Shown: positions 62,056 to 64,000 of the stretch, one piece after another | How the letters are laid out: the number at the start of each line of letters is the position of its first letter | How positions within the stretch are numbered: position 1 is the stretch's first letter | From: Cyclaneusma minus | Taxonomy: Eukaryota > Ascomycota > Leotiomycetes > Marthamycetales > Marthamycetaceae | Assembly: GCA_037179335.1 (NCBI GenBank) | Contig: JAKZHN010000018.1 | Location: 248,001 to 312,000 of the forward strand | Direction: 5' to 3' | DNA length: 64,000 bases | Program-made: the position numbers and the translations under genes | The notes under the pieces: model-generated | The model's database searches: none | Seen by the model: the letters and a program-made list of their open reading frames with translations, nothing else | Told to the model about the DNA's origin: nothing

Positions 62056-63058
62056 TTAGCAAATGACCAGGTCTTGCATCTCATACCTTCCATCCTCCAG
62101 CCCATTCCAAGCCTCCCCATACGTAATCCCGTGAACATAAATCTGTCCAACAAGCATAAACCTCTGCCCCATGGGTCGCATCAAAATCGGATTGCCACAG
62201 CCCTCAAACACAAATATAACATCCCCCCTTTCCGCAAAAGGGTACGTTTCCCCAATCAAGCCCTTCTCGGTACCTAACAACGAGTTCCCTTGTGGGCATA
62301 AATCGATCCATTCTAGTCAACGCTTCGTTCTACCCTCTTGATACCAACAGTCTATAAATACCTTTGGCACGAAAGCGTGGTAGCAGGTTTGACGCAGGTG
62401 GCAGAAAAATAATTGTTGATACATGTATATAGAATTAAATGCATCCATCTTCTATCAAATCGTAAATATTAGTTGTGGAGTAAGTGGCCTAGTTGGTCCA
62501 GTAAGGCCCTAGTATTTCGGTTCCTGGCGGTCACCCCCTCAGTTTTTTTTTGGCGGTTTTTACAGCTCTTGAGTTCGAGGCGCACTTTTTGCGGATAGTT
62601 TTTGGGCGATTTCTAGTCGTAGTTCGTTTTTGCTGCAATCGTTTCTAGAGAAAGAATCAGACGTCGTCAGATCTGGGACCGCGGATTGTGTAAATGAAGC
62701 AAAAGCTCAACACGACACTTACGATCCATCAAGCCTAAGAGCCCATAAACTTTATCACGCGAGTCGTGGCATCCTTGAAACGACCGAATCTGAGCAGTCG
62801 AATAGTGTCTGGCTTCATCCCGTTACTCTGGAGCTGTTGATACTGATACATGTCATGGATCCTATTCCCTTGTAGATAGACGCGGTGAGTCTCGAGATCC
62901 AGAAGCGACCATCCGGCATCAGAAATTACCTGGTCGACAATCCTTGACACGGGATCCGGTGTTACCATATTCAGGTAGAACAAAGTGTTGTGTAGATCCT
63001 CCCAAGTCGCGATTCGAGATCCGCAAAGCATTGGAGTGGTGCTGTTACCCATGGCCAA
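62056..63058 (-). pseudogene. Broken HET-domain (heterokaryon incompatibility) gene
   Basis: HET-domain proteins trigger cell death when unlike fungal individuals fuse. Three recognisable parts lie in order on -. First, a frame at 63,058-62,735 reads MLCGSRIATWEDLHN and ends RLLRFGRFKDAT. Next, the hallmark DSRDKVYGLLGLMD (62,765-62,724) continues the homology in another frame, so one base is missing near 62,765/62,766; a canonical GTAAGT follows. Last, the C-terminal tail (about 62,315-62,056) has TEKGLIGETYPFAERGD and LVGQIYVHGITYGEA, the family's closing motifs. The N-terminal SYxWG motif is not seen, and the 250-300 residues expected between parts two and three are replaced by about 300 bp of unrelated sequence. 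The gene is therefore truncated, frameshifted and internally deleted. A frameshift from assembly error cannot explain the missing middle. Confidence 0.75.
62325..62640. other. Foreign segment inside the HET relic
   Basis: Between the broken exons lies DNA unrelated to HET coding, with T9 and GGCGGTCACCCCCTCAG, TTTCGGTTCCTGGCGG and GGCCTAGTTGGTCCAGTAAGGCC near 62,485-62,560. It looks like the remains or end of a transposon, but no terminal repeats or target duplication could be matched. Confidence 0.3.
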
Positions 63059-63579
63059 TCATCTCAATGACGCCTTGTGATATCAAGATCCATTATTCCA
63101 TTATTCCCATCGTTTCCCATATGTAAGGCTTTGAGCGAGCGAGCCCAGCAAGAGCAAAAGAAACTGTGAACAGACGGTTCCAGACAAACCCAGCAAGGCC
63201 CCCTATTATACACTATACACAGAGCAAATGCTCCCAGCCAGCAATATTGACGTTGAAGACGCAGCCTCGCTTGTGATGCTGCTTCAGCTTCCAGCCTCTC
63301 CCAGCTCCCTCCGGCAAGTGCCACAAATTCCCCATTTTCGAATGATGATAGCAACCAGATGCAGCATGCTCCCTGCAAAAATATTCAAACAAACCACTCC
63401 CGCATGTCCCCACCTGCGCCAATGCAAATATCCTTACGGCAAAACAAGCCCACAATTTCCCGTCGCGCTCAAAAACAACCGAGCCAAACCCCCTGAAGAA
63501 CTTCCACAAATATTAGTAGCACATCACCCCCGCCATCAAGCTCCCCTGCACCCCGCATCCTCAAGTCCGAGCCATCGTA
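63059..63579. other. Intergenic, no supported gene
   Basis: Lies between the HET relic and the 3' end of the chitin synthase regulator gene. Frames on both strands are short and lack domains. I could not find the missing HET N-terminus here. Confidence 0.45.
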
Positions 63580-63848
63580 TCACATAACAATACACTCCTT
63601 ATCATCCCCCTTCTGCAACTTGCGATCCTTCGCTTTGCCCACCTCCATGGGGGTGCCACCAAGCACCTCTTCCTGCTTACGACCAGACGCAGCAGCCTCG
63701 ATCATTTTCAATCTACGCGCAGCGCGCTCGTCGCCGGCTTCTGCTGCTTGCACATACCAGCGATTTGCGGCTAGGTTGTCGGGGTTGCAGCCGATGCCCA
63801 TCTCAGAGAAATAGGCGACGGCGTAGAGGGCTTTTGCTGGTGGGTTGT
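63580..63848 (-). CDS. Chitin synthase regulator (SKT5/Chs4-like), last exon, partial
   Basis: The last exon of a gene that runs off the right edge. It begins after an AG acceptor (TTTGCAAATCAG, with TACTGAC branch site) in phase 1. It encodes the end of a Sel1-type repeat (NPPAKALYAVAYFSEMGIGC, then ANRWYVQAAEAGDERAARRL), a Lys/Glu-rich tail and the C-terminal tetrapeptide CIVM. SKT5/Chs4 proteins activate class IV chitin synthase at the plasma membrane. They have Sel1 repeats followed by a disordered tail and a CaaX prenylation box, the combination seen here. Other Sel1 proteins normally lack CaaX. The preceding exons are outside the window, so full domain order could not be checked. Confidence 0.75.
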
Positions 63849-64000
63849 CTGATTTGCAAAGTCAGTACGTTTTTCGGACACAAAGTACTAGACCCCTTTC
63901 CACTCCCCTTTCCGAACCTTTCTCAACCAAGAGAATTTCAGGGGAAGAGAGATAGGGGAACAGCAAACAAGAGAGGACAGCAAAACAGGGAAAGTGTAAA
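63849..64000 (-). other. Intron or upstream part of the SKT5-like gene
   Basis: Pyrimidine-rich on -, ending in the acceptor of the last exon. No coding stretch continuing the Sel1 repeat is visible and no clear donor was found, so the intron probably extends past the window edge. Confidence 0.4.

Noticed and set aside
1..64000. CRISPR array, rRNA operon or Starship captain recombinase
   Set aside because: No regularly spaced repeats, no rRNA signature and no tyrosine-recombinase frame were seen.

Overview
The window is nuclear DNA of a filamentous ascomycete (Pezizomycotina). The evidence is: genes with several short introns (46-116 bp) carrying CTAAC/CTGAC branch sites; typical mould families (BAHD acyltransferase, DHA1-type MFS transporter, Ser/Thr-rich secreted protein, HET-domain relic, SKT5/Chs4-type chitin synthase regulator); and a 42.5-kb AT-rich block whose repeats carry saturating C-to-T/G-to-A transitions, the mark of repeat-induced point mutation (RIP). 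I cannot fix the species.

Left gene-bearing arm (1-17,924): a BAHD-type acyltransferase (714-2402, -), a four-exon mucin-like secreted protein with a C-terminal Cys domain (4084-5897, +), a four-exon MFS transporter (7906-9728, -) and a WD40-repeat protein with an acidic N-terminus (14192-16922, -). They do not look like one pathway. About 4 kb (10.1-14.2 kb) holds no gene I can defend.

AT-rich block (17,925-60,475): no intact gene. Most of it is a nest of four LTR retrotransposons, one inside the next. D is Ty1/Copia-like on the - strand, 22,455-57,441, with 227-bp LTRs and target duplication AAAAG. A is Ty3/Gypsy-like on +, 25,399-53,195, with 180-bp LTRs and target duplication ATTAT, inside D. 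B is Ty3/Gypsy-like, 25,873-41,245, with 228-bp LTRs and TATA(T), inside A. C is Ty3/Gypsy-like, 26,127-33,754, with LTRs of about 324/344 bp, target duplication AAAT and an intact polypurine tract, inside B. A also carries a Tad-like LINE (about 42.8-48.25 kb). The LTR pairs of D, A and B align end to end without a gap. Reverse transcriptase remnants of all five elements are recognisable, with the catalytic Asp codons changed to Asn. About 7.5 kb of older AT-rich sequence on both sides of D (17,925-22,449 and 57,447-60,475) is unassigned.

Two patterns stand out in the RIP damage. In all four LTR pairs the half facing away from the element keeps its G and C, while the half facing inward is mutated. 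The surviving cytosines are also strongly enriched after G (39 of 74 in two hand-counted samples).

Right gene-bearing arm (60,476-64,000): a broken HET-domain (heterokaryon incompatibility) gene with a frameshift and a lost middle (62,056-63,058, -), and the last exon of a Sel1-repeat chitin synthase regulator with a CaaX tail (63,580-63,848, -), which runs off the window.
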